From assembly GCA_944548615.1 (NCBI GenBank), contig OX155963.1, forward strand, positions 29,467,659 to 29,531,658: DNA of 64,000 nucleotides. Reading direction: 5' to 3'. Below, piece by piece: positions 55,291 to 64,000 of this stretch (positions within the stretch are counted from its first letter, which is position 1; every line of letters begins with the position of its first letter). Source of the DNA: Micropterix aruncella (taxonomy: Eukaryota > Arthropoda > Insecta > Lepidoptera > Micropterigidae). Below the pieces are notes generated by a model. The model did no database searches. It worked only from the letters and a program-made list of their open reading frames with translations, and had not been told where the DNA came from. Made by a program: the position numbers and the translations under genes.

Positions 55291-55431
55291 AATTTTACCT
55301 TCCTGTTCCACGAGGAGAAAAAGTACTGTGACCGCGCAATTCCTTTTTTTCGAAAATATCTATTTTAAGCTCCCCTGAGACGATTAGGATCATTTTCAGA
55401 TGATATTCTCTTTACATGCCTGTCTGTATAT
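55291..55431. other. Short unassigned spacer
   Basis: Nothing recognised. Confidence 0.3.
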
Positions 55432-55795
55432 GTCGGGCAAAGGACGCCTGTAGAGTCGGGCAAAGGACGCCTTGGTCCGCGAAAGATTCGGTGCACTCCG
55501 TTTCACCGCTTCGTAAAGGAGAGGACCGCGCAAGCGACCTCGAACTCGGAACCAATCGAGAGACCGGAGAAATCTGGTCACAATTGGAAGTGAGGGCGCG
55601 AGTATCCCGAGCCCGCCGGGTTTATTCCTGGCTCACTCGCGGTAAGGCGTTGGACTCTCACGGGTTGTGACGTAGCTGGACGTAGAATTGTACTGCCCAA
55701 AGTCTTCTACGTTCACTGCAGGGCGACAGAACGACTAATCGTTAAAACGTCCTGTGGTGACGGGCTCGCCCGTTGTAGTCGACACCGCAAGATGT
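55432..55795 (+). repeat. Family R, copy 8 (right part)
   Basis: From GGGCAAAGGACGCCTGTAGA to CGGGCTCGCCCGTTGTAGTC. The first 25 bases contain a local duplication of GGGCAAAGGACGCC (55435, 55459). The middle and 3' end are close to copy 7. Confidence 0.82.
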
Positions 55796-55889
55796 CTGTA
55801 TATGTTTAGGTACCTAATGATTTCGTGCAACTTGAGCCATAAGATCCAATGTGTTTTCAGGTCGTCTGAACTGACGATTTTGATCCTAT

Positions 55890-56384
55890 TCAGTATCCCC
55901 CGTGTGAGGTACTAACCCGGGTATAACTCTCGGGTCTCAAGCCTAACGGCGGGTGTATCGGTTTCCTTTGGAGGATTGACCTTCGGCGCTGCTGGACGGT
56001 TTGCGCACCGTGCGGCGTCAGCCAATCGGTTGTGCGCTCTGACTAATTACTGAAGGAGTGTGGAAACTATGGAAATATACTACCTACTAAGCAGCTGGGG
56101 TGGATGCTGACCTGTAGTCATGCTACTTTTGAAACGACCTATGGACCACACGATCCCGTGTGGCATTACGGGCAAAGGACGCCCAGTTACGCGATAAACT
56201 CATATCGAATTATCGCTATAATACAACAGGTAGAGGCCGCTCAAGCGGTCTCCTGGAGGTATCCTGGAGGTCAATTTCAGATGGAGATATCCTGCCAAAA
56301 CTGGTAGATAGGTGGCGAGGCGGCCTTTCTAGTGCCTCGCCGTAAGGCGTTATCCTCTGGCGGGTTCGTGGCTTTGCTGGTGGT
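55890..56384 (+). repeat. Family R, copy 9, left piece
   Basis: Diverged forward R copy: GGACGGTTTGCGCACCGTGC, GCGTCAGCCAATCGG, TTACGGGCAAAGGACGCC and GCCGTAAGGCGTTATCC. It stops at 56384 where the hAT element begins; its right piece is 60978-61095. Confidence 0.75.
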
Positions 56385-56544
56385 CAGTGGCGTCGCTAGA
56401 CCTCTGTAGGCCCGGGCGGAAATAATCTGAGAGCCCCCCCAGGAAGCGATAAATCATAAGAAACTGTGTCAAGAATAAAATTTGAGCGGAAAATATAAAC
56501 CATCATAAGCCATGAAAACTCTAGTGTTATGTACATCCAGATAA

Positions 56545-58540
56545 CATCAGGTTACAAAATTATTATAAAAGATATCGCAACTTATGCGCAAGACTAGTAA
56601 CACAAACAAAGGAAAACTTTTATAGACAGAAGATCGAAGACGACAACTATAATCCTAAAACGACTTGGAATGTAGTAAAAGAGCTGAGTAATCTAAAAAG
56701 AACAAACAAAGGCAATATATCCGAGCTAAACATTGGCAATGATAAAATAAAAGGTGAAGCCAAAATAGCAAGCGCACTTAATAAACATTTTTCGGGCATC
56801 GGAAAGACTCTAGCGTTAAAAGTATGTGACCATTTGCAAGCTACTGAACAGCAAATTGCGCAAAGGATTGATACGACCAACAACAATCCATGCTTTACAA
56901 TAAAATATATTACTGAAGACGAAGCTTTGAATGTAATAAAAAATATGAAGGTAAACTGTGCAAAGGGATCAGACCGGATATCTGCTAAAACACTAAAAGT
57001 TTCAGCTAAATATTTGGTCACTCCTATTACGCATATATTCAACTGTAGCAATAGAAAACGGAATCTTCCCAAATGCATTTAAGTCCGCAAATATTACCCC
57101 GATATTTAAATCAGGCGATAAATACGATCCCAACAACTATAGACCTATTTCAGTGCTTGGTGTGCTATCAAAAATTTTTGAAAAGCTCATAAACAATCAG
57201 CTCTGCTCTCATCTGGAAAAAAACTTGCTGTTATCGGACAGTCAGTTTGGGTTTAGGAGAAATAAAGGAACCCATGATGCCATATTGGGCATTACGGAAT
57301 GCATTACAAACCACTTAGACAAAAGCAGAAGGTGTCTTGCAATATTTTTGGATCTTGCGAAGGCTTTTGATACTATCTCTCATGAAATCCTATTTAAGAA
57401 ATTAATAAAGATAGGCATCAAAGACAGAGAACATCAGTGGTTTCGCAGCTATCTTTCTGAGAGAACACAGCGGGTTCGGGTTGGTGACACTCTCAGTGAA
57501 GAGTGCTCTAATAGTTATGGCGTTCCGCAGGGTAGCACTCTGGGACCTACTCTGTTTCTGATCTATATAAACGACTTATGTGAGCTTGATACTGGGGGGG
57601 GAGATCGTGACATACGCCGATGATACGGCCATCATACTTGCTTCAACCAGTTGGGAAAGTGTTTACAATATGGCTACACATGCGTTGAAAAAAGTGAAAA
57701 ACTGGTTGGATAGCAACCTGCTAACCCTGAACGTGGGTAAAACAAAATACATGACCTACAGCATAGATTCTCGACAGCAACCAGCGCCCACCTTTAAATT
57801 AAATTTGGAAGAAGACATTGTCCATAATACAATAGAACGCGTCAATATCATCAAATATCTAGGAATGGAAATCGATCCTTATCTCCGATGGAATGTACAT
57901 ATCAATAGTATTTCAGGGAGGATTAGAAAATTTATTTATTTATTCAGAAATCTCAGAGGTGTGCTAGATGTGAAAACCCTACGATCAGTATATTGTGCAT
58001 TGGCTCAGTCTCTTATGTCCTACGGACAGATTGGCTGGGGTGGTGCGGCCGGGATGCACCTGGACCCGTTAATTAAGGCCCAAAAGGCGATAGTTCGCGT
58101 CATTAATAGGAAGCATTATTTATATCCGTCCGATGAGCTTTCGCGACGTCCAAGATCGTCGCGACGTCCAAGAACATCCAAGACGTCGATGGCATTCGAC
58201 GTCTTGGATGTGAGACAGTTATACGTGAGAAATATTGTTACGCATTTCCTTAGCTGCACTGATCGTCATTCTTCGCTAAACCACTCATATGACACCCGAA
58301 ATAAAAATAGACAATCCCACCAGCGAGTGAATACGAGATTTGCACAGAGGCATTACGCGTTTCTGGCACCGCGTCTTTATAATTCTTTCTGCTCCTCCTT
58401 GGGGAAGGCTAAAGTGCAGAGTTCAATTAGTAAATTGACTCTGAAGAAATATATTTTCAAGTGGCTCATGACGAAAGGTAGAAGCCAGTGCGAAGAAATG
58501 GTGACTCACATCCTGACCTAGGCCGTATTTGTCACATCTA
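56545..58540 (+). mobile_element. LINE inserted in the hAT element, 5'-truncated
   Basis: About 2 kb covering the linker before the reverse transcriptase, the whole polymerase, and the C-terminal tail. The 5' end is cut inside the linker at KRYRNLCARL-type sequence. 3' UTR is very short, ending in TATTTATTTATC-type repeats near 58550, where the reverse LINE begins. Confidence 0.8.
56550..58521 (+). pseudogene. Jockey/CR1-like LINE reverse transcriptase, near-complete RT domain
   Basis: The best preserved polymerase in the window. Three plus frames read in order. Frame 1 (about 56550-57080): RYRNLCARLVTQTKENFYRQ, TTWNVVKELSNL, then EDEALNVIKNMKVNCAKGSD at the start of the RT fingers. After a frameshift near 57055, frame 2 (to 57623): NYRPISVLGVLSKIFEKLIN, QFGFRRNKGTHDAIL, the catalytic FLDLAKAFDTISH and the primer-grip side GVPQGSTLGPTLFL. 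A run of eight G at 57593-57600 shifts to frame 3 (57580-58521): catalytic YADDTAI at 57613, VGKTKYM, IKYLGMEID, thumb, then SYDTRNK, FAQRHYAFLAPRLYN and a stop. A short tandem insertion with CGCGACGTCCAAGA units lies near 58144-58180. Both catalytic Asp sites are present, but two frameshifts and the missing endonuclease make it dead. Confidence 0.88.
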
Positions 58541-59505
58541 TTTATTTATCTATTTACCTCTTTGGGCTTTTATTGGTGGGTCTAGGTGCAATATGGCCGC
58601 GCCGCCTTAGTTCGATATTGCCATGTATCATCAGTGACTGTGCCAAGGCATAATGTATGGATCTCATAGTTTTCATATCTGAAACATTTCTGCTACTCCT
58701 GAGGATATATATTGGTTTACGGACCTTTTCGGCGACCTTTTTGATATGTATTTGCCACCGGAGATGTTTATTCGACATGAACACCTAGGTACTTTACAAA
58801 ATGCACACGCTCAATTTGTGCACAGTTACAATCAAGACTGTCGCTTTCGTGTAGGACTAGGTTATAAATTTTGTGGAGGTTGCTGACGAGCATCTATGCT
58901 GAAGGCTACAAGCTTGTTTTATCTACGTTTCGGCGTTGACAGATTGTGGTCAGGCCAGCCCTTGACACTTTTCATTGCGGCAGCTGCCTTGTTGCATACA
59001 CTTTCCCAACTATTCGATTCGAGTGGGAGGGCAGTATCGTCGGCGTGGGATAGTATATCTGCGTCAACGTCCATTTCACAGAGCCCATTTGTGTAGAGTG
59101 AGAGGGGAGTCGGTCCAGGAGTGCTTCCTTGTGGGACCCCATGATTATTGTGGAGACTATTACTGGGTGAATCGCCTGCCTGGGTACGCTGTTTTCGGGA
59201 TCCAATACAGCTGCGAAACCAGTTTAGTTCGATACCTGTAATACCATATTTCCCAAGTTTCATTAGGAGCATTTCATGGGATACTGTGTCGGGGGCTTGC
59301 GCGGGGTCGGGAAGTACAGTAATACACTTTTTGTTGGCGTCTACATACCTAGTGATATGCTCTGACATTTTTAGTACTGCATCTTGTGTTTCCCATTTTT
59401 GGATCTGAAGCCGTATTGGTTTTCGGATGACATGTGATTGGTTTCTAGATGATTACAGAGTTGTGTAATTACTATTTTTTCCAAAATTTTTGCTTAAACA
59501 TCGGG
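58541..59505 (-). pseudogene. Second LINE reverse transcriptase fragment, opposite strand
   Basis: On the minus strand: EMLLMKLGKYGITGIELNWF, then GVPQGSTPGPTPLSLYTNGL, the decayed catalytic box SHADDTALPLESNSWESVC (Tyr to His), KTKYI-type text, YLGVHVE-type text, and KVRKPIYILRSSRNVSDMKT then YALAQSLMIHGNI. It is the same lineage as the LINE ending at 58540 but more decayed (for example Phe-Leu-Asp-Leu-Ala-Lys-Ala-Phe-Asp has become VLPDPAQAPDT), so it is older. It lacks the C-terminal tail: it begins at the segment corresponding to 58085 in the other copy. The two LINEs converge tail to tail. Confidence 0.8.
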
Positions 59506-60119
59506 TACTGGTGTCGGTCGATAATTTGAGGGATCAAACTTCGGTCCATATCTGTCACCTGATACTTGATAAGAAAAATATTTTTTCGGTTGATTATGTA
59601 TAAAAAAAAAAAAAAAAATGATAATATTATATCAATTAATTAAATTCACAAGTATATGTGCACAGTAAAAATCCTTTTTAGGCTACTTAACTTAATTTAG
59701 TGATCAATTTAGTTATATATTAATCTATATATTTATTTATTTAACTTATTTATAAACTTAAATACCTATGTTCTTTTTCTTTATTTAATATTAGTTCTTT
59801 ATTTATATACACATTTATATATTTATAATAACCTTAAAATTTATAAGAATGAATGAGCGATCGGAATGAATGAGAAAAAAAAAAAAAAAAAAAAAAGAAA
59901 GAAAGTGAAGTCACTATGATTAAAGTCTTAAATACTATCACCCCAGAACAGATATACAATCTAGTGGGGGGATAAAATCCACACAAATGCAATCTTATCT
60001 GCTTCGCAAAAATCAATTGTATTGTTTTTGGATAATTTTATAAAAAATAAAAAAAAATAAAATGTATTAAGGTCAAGGGGAAAAACATAAGCCAATAACT
60101 AAAATTTTAGTGTTAAACA
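59506..60119. other. AT-rich stretch inside the hAT element
   Basis: Two poly-A runs (59599-59617, 59876-59896) may be remnants of retroposed tails. No coding recognised. Confidence 0.35.
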
Positions 60120-60125
60120 GCAAAA

Positions 60126-60623
60126 TCAAAACACTTTCTGCCTGCGCACTTTAGCTCCAGCGAACTCCTTAATAATTGCATCAAAATCCGCCTTGTTTGC
60201 TGTTTCTTTTTCCACTGACAGAATAACCAAACCGTTAAGCCTTGCTTGGTTCATTGTTGATCTTAAATAAGTTTTTATCAGCTTGAGCTTTGAAAAGCTT
60301 CTTTCGTTAGAAGCCACAGAAACACACACTGTCAAAAAAAGTTTCAATGCTACATTGGGAACAGATTCTGTGAGGTCCATTTCCACAATGAAGTGTAAGA
60401 CTTTTAGTGATATCCACTTCTCCGATTCTTCTTTTGGAACCCCAGCTGGTTTAATAAAATTTCGCAGTCTTTTTATTTCAGTCATTGTTTCGTCCTTATC
60501 AAACTCTTCATAATCTTTAAAGAAGTTTGAAATAAGATTAGACAGTTGTTCATCATTATCATTTAGTAGGTGATATGGCTGAATAATGACGAATATTTCA
60601 AAAACCCTTTCCATTGATTTCAT
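60126..60623 (-). pseudogene. hAT transposase, C-terminal dimerisation domain
   Basis: A 165-codon minus-strand frame. Residues about 86-140 carry the hAT C-terminal signature: ESVPNVALKLFLTVCVSVAS, NERSFSKLKLIKTYLRSTM and QARLNGLVILSVE, followed by a basic KVRRQK end and the stop. This domain makes hAT transposases dimerise. It is most like the zinc-finger MYM / TTF-type hAT proteins. Further coding continues upstream to about 60720 in a shifted frame (a LEEETKRCMLECIDKLRQEL segment). Most of the DDE core is missing, replaced by LINE sequence on the left. It sits 350 bases inside the right end of a CAGTG-bounded element, the correct strand and place for its own transposase. Confidence 0.85.
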
Positions 60624-60977
60624 CCTTACTTAGCTCTTGACGTAATTTATCGATGCATTCAAGCATACATCGTTTTGTCTCTTCTTCTAATGACAATCCA
60701 GCATCTCTTGATTGTTCTCCAGGCATGACTTTCTTACGTCGTATTCGTCCTCTGAACTGACAGCGGCCGGCGACGCAGTGACAATCCTAGCGACAACAAG
60801 TAGATGGGAGGGGAAGGGGTTGGGGTTATTTTCGTTGGCGGTTAAAAAATCCATTCTATTAATATTCCATTTATATTTTTCATGTGGTCCTCCTAAAAAA
60901 AATACCATTTGGAGGCCCCTGCCCTTGCGAGGCCCGGGGCGGACCGCCCCCTCCGAACCCCCTTAGCGACGCCACTG

Positions 60978-61095
60978 CGGGTGGTAGATCTCTATCGTCC
61001 CAAAGTCTTCTACGCTCACCTCACAGGAGGCAGAACGATCATAATCATTAAAACTTCCCGAGGTGACGGGTTCGCCCGCTGTAGTCGACATCTAC
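60978..61095 (+). repeat. Family R, copy 9, right piece
   Basis: CCCAAAGTCTTCTACGCTCA, GGCAGAACGATCATAATCAT and TTCGCCCGCTGTAGTCGACA: the end of the R copy split by the hAT element. Confidence 0.8.
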
Positions 61096-61099
61096 AAAT

Positions 61100-61345
61100 A
61101 TATGTATATATGTGTGTGCCTGTTTTGTGCATTTCTCCACGATTGCACCTAAACACTTACTCAGATTGAGCTGAAATTTGGCATTAAGGCATCATTTAGT
61201 CATGGCAAGAATTGAAAAGGTTGTGGTGGAAATCGGTCCACCAGGGGTCGCCCTAGTCATATTTCAATCTTGACGTATTGAACTTATAGACTTGAAATAT
61301 GCACACACATCTCTGGATTTAGGCTTGATAAGGCCCTGACCTTTG
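61100..61345 (-). repeat. Dispersed family D, reverse copy
   Basis: GCATTTCTCCACGATTGCAC, AGATTGAGCTGAAATTTGGC, TTAGTCATGGCAAGAATTGA and GTCCACCAGGGGTCGCCCTA. Abuts the R end as at 47690, so R next to reverse D occurs twice. Confidence 0.75.
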
Positions 61346-61929
61346 CTGAAGTATATTTAAGTAATATGACAATTGCACTCGGACACTCGGACATTTTTTT
61401 AGGGGCCCTTAAGAAAGTGGGGACCTTAAGCTATAGCTGCGTAGGTTATATGTGAATCCTGACAGTACACAGATCTCTTGTTGGGGCCTAATGAAATTTT
61501 CCAGATTTAACCAATAATAATTTTAAGGGTCGATAGAGAATCGCAAAACAGAAGATTTTCTCAGGGAACATCTATTGAGAAATGCGTAATAATGGAAATT
61601 AAAAGTAATATTACGTCCTTTATTATAAAGTATAAAATGTATATAAAGTTAAATTTTAAAGTACTGCTAAATATTTATCTAAATTCTTTTTTTCAAAACT
61701 TTCTAAAATCGAAACCACGTTTCCTCTCTGAATTCCCATTTACCCCGTTCTGTACAAATCTGCCTGCCAATCTCTGTCATACAATTAAATCATTCGTATT
61801 CCAGGTGCCTCTATTTTATATTGTGATGGGAATGAAATGGAAGTCCTCCGTCAGATCTACATACTTTCGTATCTTATCGCCTTCTCGGCTTTTAGCCGCG
61901 TACGCAGTAGAAGATGCAGGCCCTTTTTA
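61346..61929. other. Unassigned
   Basis: A 139-codon plus frame (61592-62011) begins in AT-rich sequence and runs into F2 repeat DNA; no domain is recognised, so I treat it as chance. Confidence 0.3.
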
Positions 61930-62945
61930 CACTGCCCAACAAAAAAGGATTGTAATGAGTTCAGGGTTCATCTATGTATGTTTTCCGTTTTTATTCGACT
62001 ATAACTTCTAAACGCTCGAACCGATTCAGAAGTATGTGGTATTGTTAGAACCGTTATATCTTGCCGAGTATTGAATGTACTAAACACTATATATTTATAT
62101 TAATTTATTATCATTTGGACATTAACCCTTCGAGTAGCGGCATAATTTCATGGCAGACCGCGGCAATTCATTGGAATTTCTTGCAATATTGCCGCGCTCG
62201 ACAAAAAGTACTATACCTATGGAACTTCTATAGCGATCATAAAAATTATAACTGTGCAATGATCGCATTGAAATTTCGTATATCTAATATTGAAATCTCA
62301 TTATGTAAAACAATTAGATAATTATGAATAAATATGAGAAAGTCGAAAAAGTGAAAAAAACTCGACATTTCTAAGTTGTATTTATCGGAAAAATACGGAA
62401 TCCTATTTAAAAATTGTAAATACTATCGTGATTTTTATTAGATTCTCTATCAAAGGCAATATTTAGTTTTGCTTATTTACATACAAAAATATTTAGATAT
62501 TAGCTCATGAAACCAATAAAAATTTTGATGATTTCTCGAAAAAAAAAAGATGAAGTTTGACAATTGAATTTTACCAGAAATATCCGCGAAATGACGTGCG
62601 AAATTATTCTAGCGGCCATCCAGGTGGATGCTTTCGAATTAGAAAATAATATTACTATGCGCTCCGGGAGCAAGCTGCCAATATTGGTCGTTACGTAGTC
62701 AACGGTGTTCTGATGTGCATCCAAATTTGGTCGTTACGTAGCCGAAGGGTTACGACAACTACTCAGGTACTTGATATTTGGACAGTTAAAGTACCCTACG
62801 ACACTCAGGATGACATAACGATGTAAAAAATATCACATACTATTAAATTAGTTCAAGAGTTTAGAAGTTATGATGGAATAAAGAAATGGAACATATACAT
62901 AGGTGAATCCTGGACACATTACACTCCTTTGATGAGTAGTCGTTT
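61930..62945. repeat. Inverted pair of F2 arms enclosing a piggyBac-like MITE
   Basis: F2 sequence at 61930-62121 (GCCCAACAAAAAAGGATTGT, TAATGAGTTCAGGGTTCATC, ACTTCTAAACGCTCGAACCG) faces its inverted counterpart at 62754-62945 (TCCTGGACACATTACACTCC...). The M2 MITE sits between them, in what would be the loop. Confidence 0.75.
62126..62749. mobile_element. piggyBac-like MITE, family M2, copy 2
   Basis: 624 bases with TTAA at the left (62122-62125) and TTAC at the right (62750-62753). Ends CCCTTCGAGTAGCGGC and, reversed, CCCTTCGGCTACGTAACG. Interior GTGCAATGATCGCATTGAAA and CAATTAGATAATTATGAATA match 41273-41577 on the opposite strand. TTTGGTCGTTACGTAG-type block is repeated near the right end. 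Confidence 0.82.
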
Positions 62946-63454
62946 AAAAATATAACATACTGTGAAAGAAAAAAAAACCCTAATTCAATTTTCAAATCAA
63001 TATCAATAGATTCCTAAAGATTCTCTTGCAGACTATTTGAAAATATTTCATAGCGAAAAACCCTTTCATAAAGAGTTATAGAATCATCAGCTCTAGAGTT
63101 AAACCCTACAGATTTTTATAACAGTTTTTTTAGGCTCAAATTTGTTCGGTCTAACCATAGGGATACACAAAACATTTCATTATGCTAAATACGTAGCTTG
63201 AGCCAGTTACTCGGCGCAAGCGCTTTTCAGTGGCTGGTTGAAAGATGCTCTAACAGGAGGCCATAGATTAGAAGATACTCAAGCTTATTAATGAAACTGC
63301 TATCACTTTGTTCTCGGACGTTGTATAAGGAGCCATTGGTAAAGGCATATGGTACGTGGTTCTATAAATCACTTAGGGTGTACCGGGGACAATAGGGACA
63401 TTTAAGTATTTTTTTAGATGCTTTGTTTACCTCTGCTATAATTACGCTCTGCTT
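62946..63454. other. Unassigned
   Basis: No gene or repeat copy recognised. Confidence 0.3.
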
Positions 63455-63545
63455 AACGCTCATCCCATGGCAGAAAGAACGATCACATATTGTGATACCA
63501 GCCTGGGGTAACGGGTTCGCCCTGTTGTAGTCAATACCACCCTAC
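63455..63545 (+). repeat. Family R, copy 10 (3' end only)
   Basis: AGAAAGAACGATCACATATT, GGGTAACGGGTTCGCCCTGT and TGTAGTCAATACC: a diverged terminal piece of R including its hairpin region. Confidence 0.6.
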
Positions 63546-63624
63546 TGTCTACTTGTCACTACCAACCTATCCACATTTGTCGTCTCCATCGCACCGGCTT
63601 CAGTAAATAAGATACTCAGATTTA

Positions 63625-63870
63625 CACGACTGCCCAACAAAACAGGAGTGTCATGTGTTCACCATAACTTCTAAACGCTTCAAACGTATGATGTTGTTAA
63701 AGTTGTTATGTCATCCCGAGTGTCATAGATTACCATAACTCTCCAAATACCAACTAAATAGTTAGCTAAATGTCCAAATCTCCAAATGACAATAAGTTAT
63801 CATAAATATATCGTGTTTAGTGTCAAATGAAAGGTCTGATTAAGTTCGTTCCGGAAATATTTATATAGAT
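63625..63870 (+). repeat. Dispersed family F2, uninterrupted copy
   Basis: CGACTGCCCAACAAAACAGG, CACCATAACTTCTAAACGCT, ATGTCATCCCGAGTGTCATA, then TATCGTGTTTAGTGTCAAAT and GAAAGGTCTGATT. It is the reference for reading the nested copy at 7744-11050. Confidence 0.75.
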
Positions 63871-64000
63871 TACTTTGTGTATCGACGGTCGTGTTTTTTA
63901 TTGTTTTTATTTTTTTTTATTATTATTGTTTGTGTGGGGCTTTTCTAAGGTCTTTATGAGCCTTGCACCACTATGCCCATTGCTGATCTATTGTGTTCGC
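63871..64000. other. Right-edge sequence, repeat-like
   Basis: (TTA)n-rich stretch followed by TTTCTAAGGTCTTTATGAGC and CTTGCACCACTATGCCCATT. On the minus strand it may be the 3' end of a LINE with an AAT-type tail, cut by the window edge. Not certain. Confidence 0.3.

Larger units (their letters stand above)
56385..60977 (-). mobile_element. hAT transposon, 4.6 kb including nested LINEs
   Basis: Ends CAGTGGCGTCGCTAGACCTC and, reversed, CAGTGGCGTCGCTAAGGGGG. Flanks CTGGTGGT (56377-56384) and CGGGTGGT (60978-60985) match at 7 of 8 bases, a decayed 8-bp duplication within family R. On the right is a minus-strand transposase C-terminus. On the left only about 150 bases of hAT remain before LINE sequence. 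So the element was invaded and lost most of its own gene. Confidence 0.82.

Noticed and set aside
55615..55680. tRNA-like text in family R (TGGCTCACTCGCGG, GGCGTTGGACTCTC and a later GGTTCG)
   Set aside because: Box A-like and box B-like motifs are imperfect, too far apart, and no cloverleaf folds by eye; R is also too long for a plain tRNA-derived SINE.
56647..57078. 143-codon minus frame
   Set aside because: Antisense to the LINE reverse-transcriptase linker, which has clear motifs on the plus strand.
61592..62011. 139-codon ORF
   Set aside because: Runs from AT-rich spacer into F2 repeat sequence; no domain.

Overview
This window looks like insect nuclear DNA, most probably from a moth or butterfly with a repeat-rich genome. 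The evidence is internal. Two short non-autonomous Helitrons have the 5'-TC...CTRR-3' structure and a start (TCTATACT.ATATTATAAAG) that I know as common in Lepidoptera. There are also many 5'-truncated LINE tails, TTAA-type (piggyBac-like) elements, hAT, Tc1, Harbinger-like and Penelope-like remnants, and very AT-rich spacers with long (AT)n arrays. I found no convincing host gene, tRNA, rRNA or CRISPR array. Every protein-like stretch I could assign belongs to a transposable element, and almost all are broken.

Layout. 0-8 kb: G-rich and (AT)n low-complexity DNA, one LINE tail, and copies of dispersed families S and D. 7.7-11 kb: a copy of family F2 broken by two LINE fragments and by a 2.2 kb near-perfect palindrome (8782-10975) flanked by AAAT. 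11.5-13.2 kb: a D repeat broken by a Harbinger-like MITE (TAA duplication) and a reverse-strand LINE tail. 14.1-16.2 kb: an element with terminal inverted repeats carrying an intact 157-codon ORF that looks like a transposase lacking its catalytic core. 16.5-17.1 kb: a 120-bp tandem repeat locus. 17.3-19.1 and 23.4-26.8 kb: GC-rich repeat family R, often as inverted pairs, one copy hit by an R1-clade LINE with a 15-bp target duplication. 19.7-22 kb: a hAT MITE and a Penelope-like GIY-YIG remnant. 28.9-34 kb: a TTAA element, a MULE-like MITE, a piggyBac-like MITE, a LINE tail and a mariner-like MITE. 34.8-38 kb: two Helitrons, one holding a GC-rich open frame. 39-44.2 kb: several LINE tails and small MITEs. 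44.5-46.6 kb: a palindromic element split exactly at TTAA by a piggyBac transposase remnant. 47-49.6 kb: R, D, P and tandem-repeat copies. 49.9-52.7 kb: a dead Tc1 element between two direct copies of one Helitron segment. 53.2-55.3 kb: three LINE ends. 55.4-61.1 kb: an R repeat broken by a 4.6 kb hAT element, itself invaded by two convergent LINE fragments. 61.9-63.9 kb: F2 copies, one pair enclosing a piggyBac-like MITE.

The sequence records layered insertion: many elements landed inside earlier ones, and the exact target duplications let the order be read. No genes here form an operon or pathway. The most unusual items are the 2.2 kb palindrome, the R foldback family and its LINE insertion, the core-less transposase ORF, and the Helitron with a GC-rich open frame. 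All identities rest on reading motifs by eye; no database search was possible.
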